From NCBI GenBank assembly GCA_003049465.1, contig PYSS01000056.1, positions 181,856 to 245,855 on the forward strand: 64,000 nucleotides of DNA. Direction: 5' to 3'. The stretch is from Magnaporthiopsis rhizophila. Its lineage: Eukaryota; Ascomycota; Sordariomycetes; Magnaporthales; Magnaporthaceae. Positions 13,701 through 24,439 of the stretch are shown here, one piece after another. The notes beneath the pieces are model-generated. The model saw only the letters and a list, made by a program, of their open reading frames with translations. It was not told the DNA's origin and did no database searches. Made by a program: the position numbers and the translations under genes. Within the stretch, counting starts at the first letter, position 1. Each line of letters opens with the position of its first letter.

Positions 13701-14819
13701 AATTTTGGATATCCTCGCGGTAATGGGCGATGGGCGTCCTGTATCGGCGTTGTTGACCCGCTGGGTGACGGCGAAGAGCGCGAGCCCAGCGTTCTGCAAC
13801 GGATCCACCTGGAAGACAACGAAGCCGCCGTCAGCGTGGCCGTCGTTCCGTTCGCGTCACAGGACAACGAAAGCTTCCTTGTGGTGGGTACAGGCAAGGA
13901 TATGGTGCTGAACCCACGGCGCTTTACCGAGGGCTGTATCCACGTGTACCGGTTCCTCGAGGACGGCAGGGAGCTTGAGTTCATCCACAAGACCAAGGTC
14001 GAGGAGCCCCCAATGGCGCTGCTGCCGTTCCAGGGCAAGCTGGTGGCGGGCATCGGGCGGTCGCTGAGGATATACGATCTGGGCTTGCGACAGATGCTGC
14101 GGAAAGCGCAGTCGGACGTGACGCCAGGGGTCATCGTGACGCTGCAAACCCAAGGCAGTCGGATCGTCGTCGGAGACTCGCAGCACGGACTGGTTTACGT
14201 GGCCTACAAGCACGAAGCCAACAAGCTTATACCGTTCGCGGACGATTCGATCCAGCGCTGGACAACATGTTCTACCATGGTAGATTACGAGTCCACTGCT
14301 GGTGGTGACAAGTTTGGCAACGTCTGGATCCTGCGATGCCCGGAGAAGGCCAGCCAAGAGGCGGACGAGCCAGGATCCGAGGTGCACCTCATCCACGCGA
14401 GGGACTACCTGCACGGCACATCCAACCGGGTGGCGCTGATGGCGCACGTGTACACGCAGGACATCCCGACAAGCATCTGCAAGACCAACCTGGTGGTGGG
14501 CGGCCAGGAAGTGCTGTTGTGGGGAGGGATCCAGGGCACGATCGGGGTCCTGATACCGTTTGTGAGCCGCGAGGACGCCGACTTCTTCCAGACGCTCGAG
14601 CAGCACATGCGGAGCGAGGACGCGCCGCTCGCGGGCAGGGACCACCTGATGTACCGGAGCTACTACGTGCCCGTCAAGGGCGTCATCGACGGAGACCTCT
14701 GCGAGCGCTTCACCATGCTCACCAACGACAAGAAGCAGATGATCGCGGGCGAGCTGGACCGGTCCGTTCGAGAGATTGAGCGCAAGATTTCCGACATAAG
14801 GACTCGGTCTGCGTTTTAA
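10716..14819 (+). CDS. RSE1: Pre-mRNA splicing factor Rse1 (SF3b subunit 3 / SF3b130)
   Basis: Core subunit of the SF3b complex of U2 snRNP; together with Hsh155 and Ysf3 it helps stabilise branch-site recognition. Exons are 10716-10959, 11176-13255 and 13493-14819 (phases 1 and 2), giving 1216 residues, the usual size. The N-terminus reads MFMYSLTIQPPSNI and joins across intron 1 to DFIIIASDSGRI, as expected for the DDB1/CPSF-A type beta-propeller fold. The C-terminal portion has the conserved CPSF-A region (GVIDGDLCERF and the final helix KISDIRTRSAF). Both introns are long for this window (216 and 237 nt), but phase and family alignment fix the junctions. It is divergent from MSS51 and convergent with the LysM gene. 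Confidence 0.95.
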
Positions 14820-15135
14820 ATACGGAGCTGTGCTTGCCATGGTCTCTGTTGACGGGTTGGGGAGGCATGTTTTTACGTGTTGTGCGAATTTTTGATCTTG
14901 TCTGAAGTAATACCGTCATGCGCATACAAGCGTCAGCAGGCGAACGGCGTCTGGGATTACCATGTCGGTTGTGTTTCTATATTCTTTATATATAATTCAG
15001 TAGAGTCGGCGACGTTATTATGGGACATGACAAGACAGGCGTTGATGGGCTTTGGAAAGTTGGTTGGGGAGATAAGGGGCATTATCGCCAGATGAGGGCA
15101 GCTAGCAGAGTATGTATACGGATGATGACCCTTGC
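14820..15135. other. Convergent 3' intergenic region, RSE1/LysM gene
   Basis: A 316-base gap between two stop codons on opposite strands, presumably 3' UTRs. Nothing else is recognised. Confidence 0.6.
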
Positions 15136-16275
15136 TTATGGTGTCGAATCCGACTGGTGGTCTTTCTTGCGGCCTCTCCTGAGAAAAGGCGCCTGCGCAG
15201 CCCACATCCAGCCACCCTCGCCGGGGGTCGCGGCGCCGAAGCCCATGCGCCCGGCGCTCGCCGAGGACGAAGACGGTGACGACGATGACGGCGGTGATTG
15301 CTTGCCGCCGTGCAGCGGGTTCGCGCGCTCCCAAGCCTCGTCAGCAAAATAGGCGTCAACAGCGGCGTCGAGGTCGTAGGCGGCCTGGTCGAGATACAGC
15401 AGCGCGACGTCGTAGTCGGCCTCGCGGCAGGCCACCATCCAGCGCCGGATCTTAGCCTTGCGCCGCTCTTCGGCCTCGCCCTCTACCGGGTGGGGGGACA
15501 GGGATTGGAGGAGTGGTGGTGCTTTTGTTGTAGTGGTGGTGGTGGTGGCGGTTTGAGATGAGGAGGACGAGGAGGAGGCGGGTATGACGATGACGCGCCG
15601 GCCGAGGAGCAGGTGGTCGCTGCCCAGGCGGTTGGCGGCGCGCAGGGCGGCGGCGGGGATGTTGTAGCGCAGCGAGAGGGACGGGATCGTGTCGCGGGCG
15701 TGGTCGAGGAAGTGGAGGACGTCTTCGTTTTGTTTTACTGGTGGTGGTTCGTCGGGCTGCTGCTGCTGTTTCTCGACCGCCGCTGCTGTGTATGGCGGCG
15801 GCGGCGTGAGTGGACGGCACTGCCGCTGCTGCTGTTCCTGCTGCAATTCTTTCTTCTCTGCTCCTGGGGCTGCTGCTGCAGAGCCGTCGTACGAGGGCGG
15901 GTTCCTGAGGCCGGCGGACGGGATGCTGAGGTCGTGGCCTTCGGTGGAGATTTGGCAATAGGGGCAATACGTCGCGAACCGGACGTTTTTCTATATCCGA
16001 AGCGGCCGGTTTGGTTTATGTTAGCTTGCGGTTTTCTGGGAAACAAAACATTGAAAAACACGATGGCGCCGACTTGCATCGAGACAGTGTCCGCAAATCA
16101 CCCGCGCACAACACTCTAATCTCCTATCCGGCACCACCTCGCCGCCTTTTTCCTTTTCTGACAGCTGCTTCTCGTCAAGCGGCCCGGAGCCGTCGATGTC
16201 GTCGGCCGGAGCGGCCGTGTAACGGCGGCGGCTGTCGGAGAGGAGGGTCGCGCAGGTGCAGCACGACTCCTCCAT
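15136..16275 (-). CDS. Intracellular Cys-rich zinc-finger/LysM protein with UBA-like C-terminus
   Basis: Two exons, 16275-16078 and 15990-15136, give 350 residues. There is no signal peptide. The N-terminus has CCTC, ECC, CGHC and, after the splice, YCPYC, a paired-cysteine zinc-binding pattern. A LysM domain at about residues 154-205 starts at VLHFLDHARDTIPSLSLRY and ends in a VIVIPA strand. About residues 244-293 form a UBA-like helical segment (YDVALLYLDQAAYDLDAAVDAY). This arrangement belongs to a conserved but poorly studied fungal family, not to secreted chitin-binding effectors. The intron is best read as GC-AG: GAT then GCAAGT, a CTAAC branch point, and ATATAG before KNVRFATYCPYCQ. 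That keeps phase 0 and restores the conserved spacing. Low-complexity Gln, Thr and Ser runs lie between the domains. Confidence 0.8.
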
Positions 16276-16393
16276 GGCTGGCGCTTTGTCGCTGGTGAAG
16301 TGACTGGGTGTGCGACTTAGAGTTCGGATTTAGGGGAACGAGTTGATGGCGAGCAATAATCACAACCTACTGTCGAGAGGCTGGCGCAATATT

Positions 16394-16434
<41 letters not shown>

Positions 16435-16919
16435 CATAATTATTCCTCTATCCTCCCCCCCATCTTGCCATCTGTCATCATCTTCATCATTTCCCATATC
16501 TCCTTCCTCGTGTGTTTCACTCTCTCNTGGCGACCGGTCTCGCTCCCGCCCCCGCCTGACGCCATCGATGCACGCATTGGTCGGACAGTCGGAGCTGCCG
16601 AGGCGCGGGGGATCGTGGGGGCTGACCTTGTGTCACACGCCATTGACAATCCGGTGCTGGTGATTGGTTCCCCTGACACGGCAGGCAGTTTTGTAACACT
16701 GTGAAATATGAAATGGGGTGTGTTTATTCCTGCTTGCCTGCCGAGTGGGATTGTCTTCACAAAACATTAGATGAGATGAAAAACTGTCATCTGGTACTTT
16801 CGATTCTATGGTCCCGTATGTAAAACCCACGCCGACTACGCCATGAAATTCTAACCTTCTCCCCTAATCCCAGGGGCTGCGATATCCAAAACTTTACAAA
16901 CCTGGACTGGTCACAGGCG
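16276..16919. other. Intergenic region with a 39-nt T tract and one ambiguous base
   Basis: This lies between the LysM gene start and the stop of the next minus-strand gene. A 39-nt T run occupies 16396-16434 and an N is at 16527, so local sequence quality is questionable. No gene is supported; it probably holds the LysM gene promoter. Confidence 0.6.
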
Positions 16920-19062
16920 CTACGTGAACCAATCAAACACCATCATGGCCGAAGGATCCCAATCCTCATCTCCTACAAAGAGGTTTGCTGCCCAAGAATC
17001 CAAATCTACATCCGCCATGGGCAAGTGTGGTGGCGGTGGCAACTCCACCTGCTGCTGCTGGTCATGATCAAGATGATGTTGCTGTCCGTCTTGCTGGATC
17101 TGCTCGCTTTGCTTATTCGGCGGCTGGCTGGTTTGCTGGGGTGGCCGCCCCTGGTCCCGGTCGTACGCGCCGCACCGGGCCGACGACGAGTCCGCCGCGG
17201 CGTCCCTGGCGCCGACCGACGACAAGCCCATGGGTCCCGATGATGCCTGCACATCCTGAACCGAGACTTGGGCTTCGCTGAGCAGCGCGGTTCGGATGAA
17301 GATCAGCCGCTGGCGAAGCGTCTCGAGTAGGTCTGGTGGGCCCCCATCGCCACCGCCGCCGCCGCCGCCGCCACGACCCGACGGCGCTTGCCCTCCCCGC
17401 CTCACATTGTCCTCGCCCTCCTGGCTAGTGGCTGTCCTGCAGCCCGCACTGCTGTCGACAGCTCCTGGCTGGTGACCAGCCGAAAACCTTGGAGAAGCAA
17501 AGTACCCGACGATGGTGAGCTGGCGCTCCAGCACGGCCAGGCGTAGCTCCTCGATCATCTGTTCGGCCGCAGATTCGAGGCCGAGCTCCTTGCGCGCAAG
17601 GCCGCGGTCCCAGCCGGGCACCTGCAGCATCCAGAGCTTCAACGACGTGAGCTTGGCCACGACAAAGTCGAATGAGGCCAGGCAGACCAGGTGAGGCCGG
17701 CCACGCGGTGGGGGCGCGCCCTCGTCGAACCTGAAAACGAGATATCTCCGGCACGCATCGAGGCAGGACCACAGCAGCTCGAGCCGCTCTGCTTCCGGGG
17801 TTGGGCCGGCTGTCGTCTGGTGGTTGGCGAGGAGGGTGTCGAAGCCAGGAGGGTGGTCCTGGAGCGGCGGTGAGGGCCGCGGCAGCTCGTGCAGGCTGAT
17901 CTCGTACAGGTGGATGCGGGCGACGTGGACGTGGCCCATGAGAGCCGGGTGGCCTTTTAGGTGTTCCGGAACGCTCCGCTCAAAGGAGGAAATCCGCTGC
18001 TGGAAATCCCTCACCACAACGCCCAGGGGTGGAGCGCTAGGCGGCAGGGTGTTGTTGTTGTTGCTGCCGCTATGGGCGCTCTGGAGAAAGGGGACGAGTG
18101 CCAGGGAAATCGACTGGATGAGCTGCTGCGCCCTCACAAGATACACCACGAGCTCGTCGGTGGGGTGCTCCATCCTGGACTGGATGGCCTGGCAGCACGC
18201 CTCGACGTTCACTGGGCTCATGAGCGCATCCGGTTTCTTGTTGGAGGTAAACGTTCTAGGCACACGGAAATTAGGATTCATCAGCTGTTTCGGCAGCAAA
18301 AGAAGCTGTTCGTCTCACTTACAGAGTCACCAGATAGTATGTGCCGGCATATGCCCGCATCTCCTCCAGCCTGGCCGAGGTCAGCGGGCAACTGTTGCCT
18401 TGTGGCTCGCCCAGGCCGAGCGAGACGCAGAGCGAGCGGGCGAGGAAGAGCAGGTTGTTGATCTGGAAGCTGGTCATGCCAAAGTTGAACCAGGCCAGGA
18501 GAAGCTGTATGCCCTGCAGCAGGTCCAGCGTCTTTGCAGACGCCGTGAGTGTGGCGGCAGCGATCTCGGTGAGCATCTGGTGGCCCATGGCCGTCTGGCG
18601 GCGTCCGTCCATGTGGCAGGCCTCGATCATGATGGCCTTCCAGAGGAAGGGACGCTGCCGACGGAGCTCTTCGGAGCTCAAGTTCGCAGGAACGACGACA
18701 AAGGGGAACAGGCCCTTCAGGTGCTCGTGGTACTCTTTCAAGAGGAGGGCGGCCTCGACCGCGTCCAGCCATACGGACCTCTCGGCTGGTGGCGACGCCG
18801 GGCCGCGTGAAGGAGCTTGCCTGTGGACGCAGCCGCTGCCGCAGCCGCTGCGGCCTGGGGACGAGGTGGCGCTGGCGGACTCATAGTCCGGCTCCACGAC
18901 CGAGCCGGCTGATATGCTGGTGTCGGGCAGCAAGTGGAGCAGCGCCCCGGCGCCGATGGGCCTCTTGCCCGTGGTCGGTAGCGGTAGCGGCAGCGGTAAC
19001 TGGTCCTCGGTGGTGCCTGGGGTAGACACGGGCGGCGATAACTGTTGCTCGCCCTGGCGTTG

Positions 19063-19108
<46 letters not shown>

Positions 19109-19461
19109 GCGTCGACGACAGGCTGGAGCTTGCTGGTCAGGTCCTGCAGTCGGCGCTCCAGCTCGGCCATCCTGTTGGGCCTCGCCTCCTTCCGCTTGCG
19201 GGGCGGCGCCGGGGTTTGCGAGGAGCATGACTTTTTGAGCCGGTGGCAGCTGTACGTGATCGGGTCAGCTCGAGTCTCGGCCGGGTCCAGTCCACCGTCA
19301 CATGAGACCGCTGGCTTCCCTACCTACCGCTCACAGATCGAAGGAAGCGGGCCGGGGTGGCACCGAGATTTTGCCTTTGCGCACGATGTGCAAGCGCGAG
19401 GTCCCTTGTTTTTGCTCACGCCAGCGCCAACAACAGAGAGAGTTGATGTTTCTCCGGCCAT
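16920..19461 (-). CDS. Zn2Cys6 fungal-type transcription factor with polyglutamine tract
   Basis: Three exons, 19461-19328, 19249-18323 and 18255-16920 (phases 2 and 2), give 798 residues. The Gal4-type binuclear cluster is split by intron 1 and reads C24-x2-C27-x6-C34-x8-C43-x2-C46-x6-C53. A Lys/Arg-rich linker and a short coiled-coil-like helix (MAELERRLQDLTSKL) follow, then an uninterrupted run of 16 Gln (residues 93-108). The middle region has the helices typical of the fungal-specific transcription factor domain. The C-terminal ~150 residues are Gln/Gly/Pro/Asp-rich with an acidic, aromatic end (DLDSWAANLF, DWFT) suggestive of an activation domain. Intron 1 has GTAGGT, CTGAC and TACAG signals; intron 2 has GTAAGT and CCTAG. 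Target genes are unknown. It is divergent from THI6, so a thiamine-related role is possible but only inferred. Confidence 0.9.
19060..19107 (-). repeat. Trinucleotide (CAG/CAA)16 run encoding polyglutamine
   Basis: Sixteen consecutive Gln codons inside the Zn2Cys6 gene, all CAG except two CAA near the 3' end. Such near-pure CAG tracts are prone to length change between strains. Confidence 0.95.
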
Positions 19462-19953
19462 GTTGAGATTGTGATCTCAGCCAGGGGCTTTTTGGCTTGG
19501 CCAGCTTATTGGCGCTTTTGGCGCTCTTCGAGGTGACAACAACTTGTGAGCGCTTAATGCCGCAGAATCGGGTTTGCAAGGAGTTTCCATGACAGGTTAG
19601 CAGTCCAAGAACAAGGAGAATCGGTTTAGGGGTTCCTCGTGGTCCCTGGATGTGCTGGCATAAAGCTGGGAAGGAGAGCTTGACTCAGAATGAAGTCCGA
19701 CTCCGCCGGAGCAGAAAATCACTCCGGCTCCGCTCCAATTGCTGAGTCATTCTAGAGCTACCTGGGGGTTTGAACATCGTTTACCCCTGAAAACATGGGG
19801 CACATTAGAGGACTGACGTAATCATTAGCGTCAGACGGCTGGCTGCTCAGGGCTTGACGTTGGCAGCTGCTAGTAGAGTATAGTATCACTAAATTCGATC
19901 ACTCACTTGATGAACGACAAGATGTCACCGCCAACACCCACACCGACACAGCC
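19462..19953. promoter_or_regulatory. Divergent promoter region, Zn2Cys6 factor / THI6
   Basis: The 492-base region holds TGACTCA at 19681-19687 and TGAGTCA at 19743-19749 (the Gcn4/CPC1-type bZIP site), flanking CTCCGCCGGAG at 19701-19711, an everted CCG-N-CGG pair of the kind bound by Zn2Cys6 dimers. A near-palindrome built on CTGACG/CGTCAG spans 19813-19834 and resembles an ATF/CREB half-site pair. I did not recognise a TPP riboswitch aptamer here. Sites are seen in the sequence; factor assignments are inference. Confidence 0.5.
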
Positions 19954-21787
19954 ATGCCCAACGGAAACGTCGACTACAGCCTATATCTAGTGACGGACTC
20001 GACGCCCGCCATTCTCGGCGGCCGCGATATCTGTGACGTGGTCGAGCAGGCCATCAGCGGTGGCGTCACCATCGTGCAGTACCGGGACAAGACGAGCGAC
20101 ACGCGCGAGCTGATCGACGTGGCCACGCGCCTGCACCGCATCACGCGCGAGCACAATGTGCCGCTGCTCATCAACGACCGCGTCGACGTCGCCCTGGCCG
20201 TGGGCTGCGAGGGCGTCCACCTGGGCCAGGACGACATGTCCCTGGAGGACGCCCGACGCCTGCTAGGGCCCGACGCCATCATCGGCATCTCGGCCAACAA
20301 CGGCTTCGAGGCCATAAGGGCCTGCTACGGCGGCGCCGACTACCTGGGCATCGGCACCGTCTTCGCCACCAGCACCAAGACCAACACCCGCAGCATCCTC
20401 GGCACCGCCGGCCTGCAGTACATCCTGGGCATGCTGACGCGCCGTGCTGCCTGCAAGTCCGTGGCCACGGTCGCCATAGGCGGCATCAATAGCACCAACG
20501 TCCAGCGTGTCCTGTACCAGTCCGAGATCTGGCCCTTTTCCAATGACGGTGACAACAATAAAAAGCTCGACGGCGTCGCCGTCGTGAGCGCCATCGTGGC
20601 CGCCCCAGACCCGGAGGCCGCCGCCCGGGATCTGCTCCGGCTCGTCAAGGAGCCGCCCCCGTTCGCCACCAGGGAGGGCACGGCGCAACCCCAAGACCCT
20701 TCAGAGATTTTGGGGCTGGTGCCGGGAATCATCGAGGCCATGCACGAGACCACGCCGCTGTCGCACAACATGACCAACCTGGTGGTGCAGAACTTTTCCG
20801 CCAACGTCGCCCTCGCCGTCGGCGCGTCGCCCATCATGGCCAACTACGGCGAGGAGGCGGTCGATCTCGCCAACCTGGGCGGCGCCCTCGTCGTCAACAT
20901 GGGCAGCGTCACGCCCGACAGCATCGAGAACTACGTCAAAGCCATCAGGGCCTACAACCTAGCCGGCCGGCCCGTGATCTTTGACCCAGTAGGGTATGTG
21001 TGAGATATGGTAAAGCTTTTTACTTCCATTACACCAAGGAGAACAGGCCCCTGAGCTGTCAACTAACATCTGAGCAAAAAGCGCCGGCGCCACGTTGGTC
21101 CGCCGCGCCTCCGTCAAGGTCATCCTGGCCGCGGGCTACCTAGATGTGATCAAGGGCAACGAGGGTGAGATCGCAAACGTGCTCGACGTCGAGCTCGAGT
21201 CGGAGCTGCGCCTCAAGGGCGCGCCGCCGGCGGCCGAGGGCGGCTCCCCGCAAGACCCGCAAGGCGACCTGCCCCAGCAGCGTGGCGTCGACAGCGGGCC
21301 CTCGACGCGCGACGACGCCGCCCGCGCCTTGTTGACCGTGCGCCTGGCCCGGCTCCGGCGCTGCGTCGTCGTCATGACGGGCGCCACGGACTTTATCGCC
21401 GACCCGGACCGTGCCTTCTCACTGTCCCACGGCCATGTACTGCTGTCGCGCGTCACGGGCACGGGCTGCGCGCTGGGAACCGTCATCAGCGCCGCGTGCT
21501 CCGTGTCGCACCCGGGAGGCGACAAGTTGGTGGCCGCGGTCGCGGCGCTGCTGCTGTTCAACCTGTGCGCCGAGCTAGCGGCCGGTCGATGCCAGGGGAG
21601 GGGCACGTTTGTGCCCGTGTTCCTGGACGTGCTGGCCGACTGCTCCGTGTCGACGGCCGAGGGCGACACGGCGTGGATGGATCTTGCGCAGGTCAGGCGG
21701 CACGATACGGAGGATGGGAGGGTGGTTGCTGTTAATGAGCTGCCCGTGGCTGAGGCTGAGCCTGATGCCGAAGAGGAGAGCACGTAG
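19954..21787 (+). CDS. THI6: Bifunctional thiamine phosphate synthase / hydroxyethylthiazole kinase
   Basis: Fused enzyme of thiamine synthesis. The N-terminal ThiE domain couples HMP-pyrophosphate with hydroxyethylthiazole phosphate to make thiamine phosphate, and the C-terminal ThiM domain phosphorylates hydroxyethylthiazole. Exons 19954-20993 and 21082-21787 give 581 residues (phase 2, CTAAC branch point). ThiE runs to about residue 235 with YRDKTSDTREL, LLINDRVDVALA, GVHLGQDDMS and the IGTVFATSTKTNT loop. ThiM starts near residue 255 with LSHNMTNLVVQNFSANVALA and continues through VIFDPVGAGATLVRR (spanning the intron), MTGATDFIADP and the RVTGTGCALG motif containing the catalytic Cys. Regulation by thiamine is expected from the pathway, but no riboswitch is evident upstream. 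Confidence 0.95.
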
Positions 21788-22329
21788 CTTTGCTGGGTGT
21801 GGTGTAGGTGCGTACCTATATTACTGATATTACTGATACCCGACATGCACACATATTCATAGAAAAGAATGAGCCACTGGCGGATAAAATCGATTTTGTA
21901 AACTGTCCACCTAAAAGTCCTGGACGTGATTGATGTGATACTTGGCATTCACGCATACTGCTTACTCGACCAGGCCCGTTTTTTTTTTATCCATGCAAGA
22001 AATACGTCGTCGCCTTGCCACTGGGACTTGAAACTATCACGAGGGCGTCAAATAACGGGGCCACGGTGGCTGAAAATTGGTGGTTGTTTGTAGGAAAAAA
22101 GATGTGCTGGCCCATTCCTTCCGCCATGGGAATGCGGCTTACCTTCTCGTGAACCGCAACAAGTCATGCCGTCAACTTTATCGCTCAAAAGGCTTCTTCT
22201 CCTTGGAACTACTGACACTGCAAAATCACAACCAGGTCGTGGGGACGGGCTTTGGTCGGCATTTCTCCTTGCCGGCAGCCACGGGAATAAAGTCTTTGTG
22301 TATATGTTTTTGCTCTAAAATCAAGAATC

Positions 22330-22365
<36 letters not shown>

Positions 22366-22480
22366 AAACGGTGGTTCCTGTCGTTTTCACACGAAAGAAA
22401 AATCACCACGCCAAACCAAGACAAATAGCACATCAAGGCCACGGGACACGTTCCTCCTCCATAGCACCAAAGCACCGGGC
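21788..22480. other. Convergent 3' intergenic region, THI6/HEM1, with 33-nt A tract
   Basis: Holds the two 3' UTRs. An A homopolymer occupies 22331-22363. The open frame crossing it encodes only a Lys run and is not considered a gene. Confidence 0.6.
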
Positions 22481-24439
22481 TTAGGCAGCAGCAGCAGCCG
22501 CTTTGCCAAAGGTAGCCGCCTCGCGCTCGAGCAGCGACTCGGTGAAGCGGCCTGCAGGCGGCTCGCCCGCGGCCAGAATCTCCTTGGCGGCCTGCTCAAT
22601 GCCCAGCTGGGCGTCGGTCCAGAGCGGGGCGTTCTTGGCCTCGGCCTCCTCTCCGGCCTGCTGCTGCTGGGACTCGGGCTCGCCGACGCCGATGAAGCCG
22701 CCCTGGGCGGCCCAGTCCGAGGTGCGCTTGATGCCGAGCTCGGTCCAGATGGCGTCGAGGGCCTCGATCAGGTCGGCGCGGAACTCGGCCACGTGTCCAG
22801 GGGTCGGGGTCACGCGCAGTCGCTCCTGGCCGACGGGGACGGTCGGGTAGTTGATGGACTGCACGTAGATGCGGTGGTCGCGCAGGAGCATGTCCGAGGC
22901 CTGCTTGGCCAGCTCGGCGTCGCCGACCAGGATACTGTGACGCTATTAGCTTGTGGTTCTCCTATGCTCCCTCCCTAAAGACGCCTGTACTTACGGAACA
23001 ATGTGCGACGGGTTGGGGATGACGGGGATGTCGCGGGCGGCTAGGGCCTCCTTGACGGCCCGCGTGTGGAGCTGCTGCAGGCGGCGGTCGCCGTCGTACT
23101 CCATCTGGTACTCGATGGCGGCCCGGGCGCCGGCCATGGTGGCCGGAGGCAGCGACGTGGTGAAGATGAAGCCCGGGGCCAGGGAGCGGACGACGTCGAC
23201 GAGCTTGGACGAGCCGGCAATGTAGCCGCCAACGCAGCCATAGGCCTTGCCGAGGGTGCCCGTGATGATGTCGACGCGGTCCAGGATGGTGCCGCGGGGC
23301 TCGCCGCGGCGGTGGGCCTCAAAGTCGAGGTGCTCGGCGACGCCGGCACCGTGCGGGCCGTACATGCCGACGGCGTGCACCTCGTCGAGGAAGGTGATGG
23401 CGCCGTACTTGTCGGCCAGGTCGCAGATGGCCTCGATGGGGCCGACGGAGCCGCACATACTGTAGACGGACTCGAAGGCGATGATCTTGGGCACGTGTAG
23501 CGGCAGCGCGGCCAGCTTGGCCTCGAGGTCGGCCACGTCATTGTGCTTGAAGACAATCTTGCGGGTGCCCGAGTGGCGGATGCCCTGGATCATGGAGGCG
23601 TGGTTGAGGCTGTCGGACAGGATGACGCAGTCGGGCATCTTGGAGCCCAGGGTGGCCAGGGTGGCGTCGTTGGCGACGTAGCACGAGCTGAAGACGAGGG
23701 CGGCCTCCTTGGCGTGCAGGCGGGCGATGGTGGCCTCGAGCTCGACGGCGTGGCGGTTGTGGCCCGAGATGTTGCGGGTGCCGCCGGCGCCGGCGCCGTA
23801 CTCGTCGAGCGTCTCGTGCATCTTGTCGAGCACGCGGCGGTTACGGCCCATGCCGAGGTAGTCGTTGGCGCACCACACCGTCACGCGCTCGTCGCGGTCT
23901 GCCATGTGCGCGCGCGGGAACTCTTTGGCAAGGCGGTTGATGTTGTTGAAGTAGCGGTACGACCGGTCCCTGTGCTTCTTCTGCAGCTCGGCCTCGTAGA
24001 AGCCCTCGTACGAGAACTTGGAGCCGGCATGGGGACTAGCGGTCGTCGAGGGCGTGGCGGTGCTCTGGGCAGCCGAGGCGGCAGCAGCAGCAGCAGCAGG
24101 GCGGACGGCGGCGGACGAGAGACCCGGAGGGAAGTTGTCGCGGGGGGTGACGACCCGCCCGTCGACGGCGCGGGCGTCCTTGCTGCGCGAGGTGTGCAGC
24201 CTGGCCAGGCCGACGGGCAGCGAGCCGGCGCGGGCCTTGGCGGACTGGACGGCCATGGCCTTGCCCATGACGGGGCAGCGGCCGGCCAGCAGCTGCAGCT
24301 TGGACATGGTCCCGCCGCAGGGCGAGAGGCGGGGGCGGTGGGCGGGCGAGGCCGTAGTCGACAGGGCGCGCAGGGTGGCGGGTGACGCCTTGTTGAGGAA
24401 GGGGCACAGGGCCTTGGACTGGCGGAGCACGGCGTCCAT
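22481..24439 (-). CDS. HEM1: 5-aminolevulinate synthase, mitochondrial
   Basis: PLP enzyme condensing glycine with succinyl-CoA to 5-aminolevulinate, the first step of heme synthesis, in the mitochondrial matrix. Exons 24439-22995 and 22934-22481 (GTAAGT donor, phase 2) give 632 residues. The Ala/Arg/Ser-rich leader contains two Cys-Pro motifs, C12-P13 and C55-P56, matching the heme-regulatory motif type known to control import of this enzyme. The catalytic core begins near FSYEGFYEAELQKKH and includes VWCANDYLGMG, the LDEVHAVGMYGPHGAG segment and the PLP lysine in TGTLGKAYGCVGG at about residue 395. The second exon adds the C-terminal domain (QSINYPTVPVGQERLRVTPT) and a Gln/Glu/Ala-rich tail ending in six Ala. 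Confidence 0.96.

Noticed and set aside
15136..16275. Secreted LysM chitin-binding effector
   Set aside because: No signal peptide, and the protein carries zinc-finger and UBA-like regions typical of an intracellular family.
19462..19953. TPP riboswitch upstream of THI6
   Set aside because: Looked for the conserved CTGAGA and ACCTGATCTGG-like aptamer cores and found none; in fungi these occur mainly in THI4, NMT1 and transporter genes.
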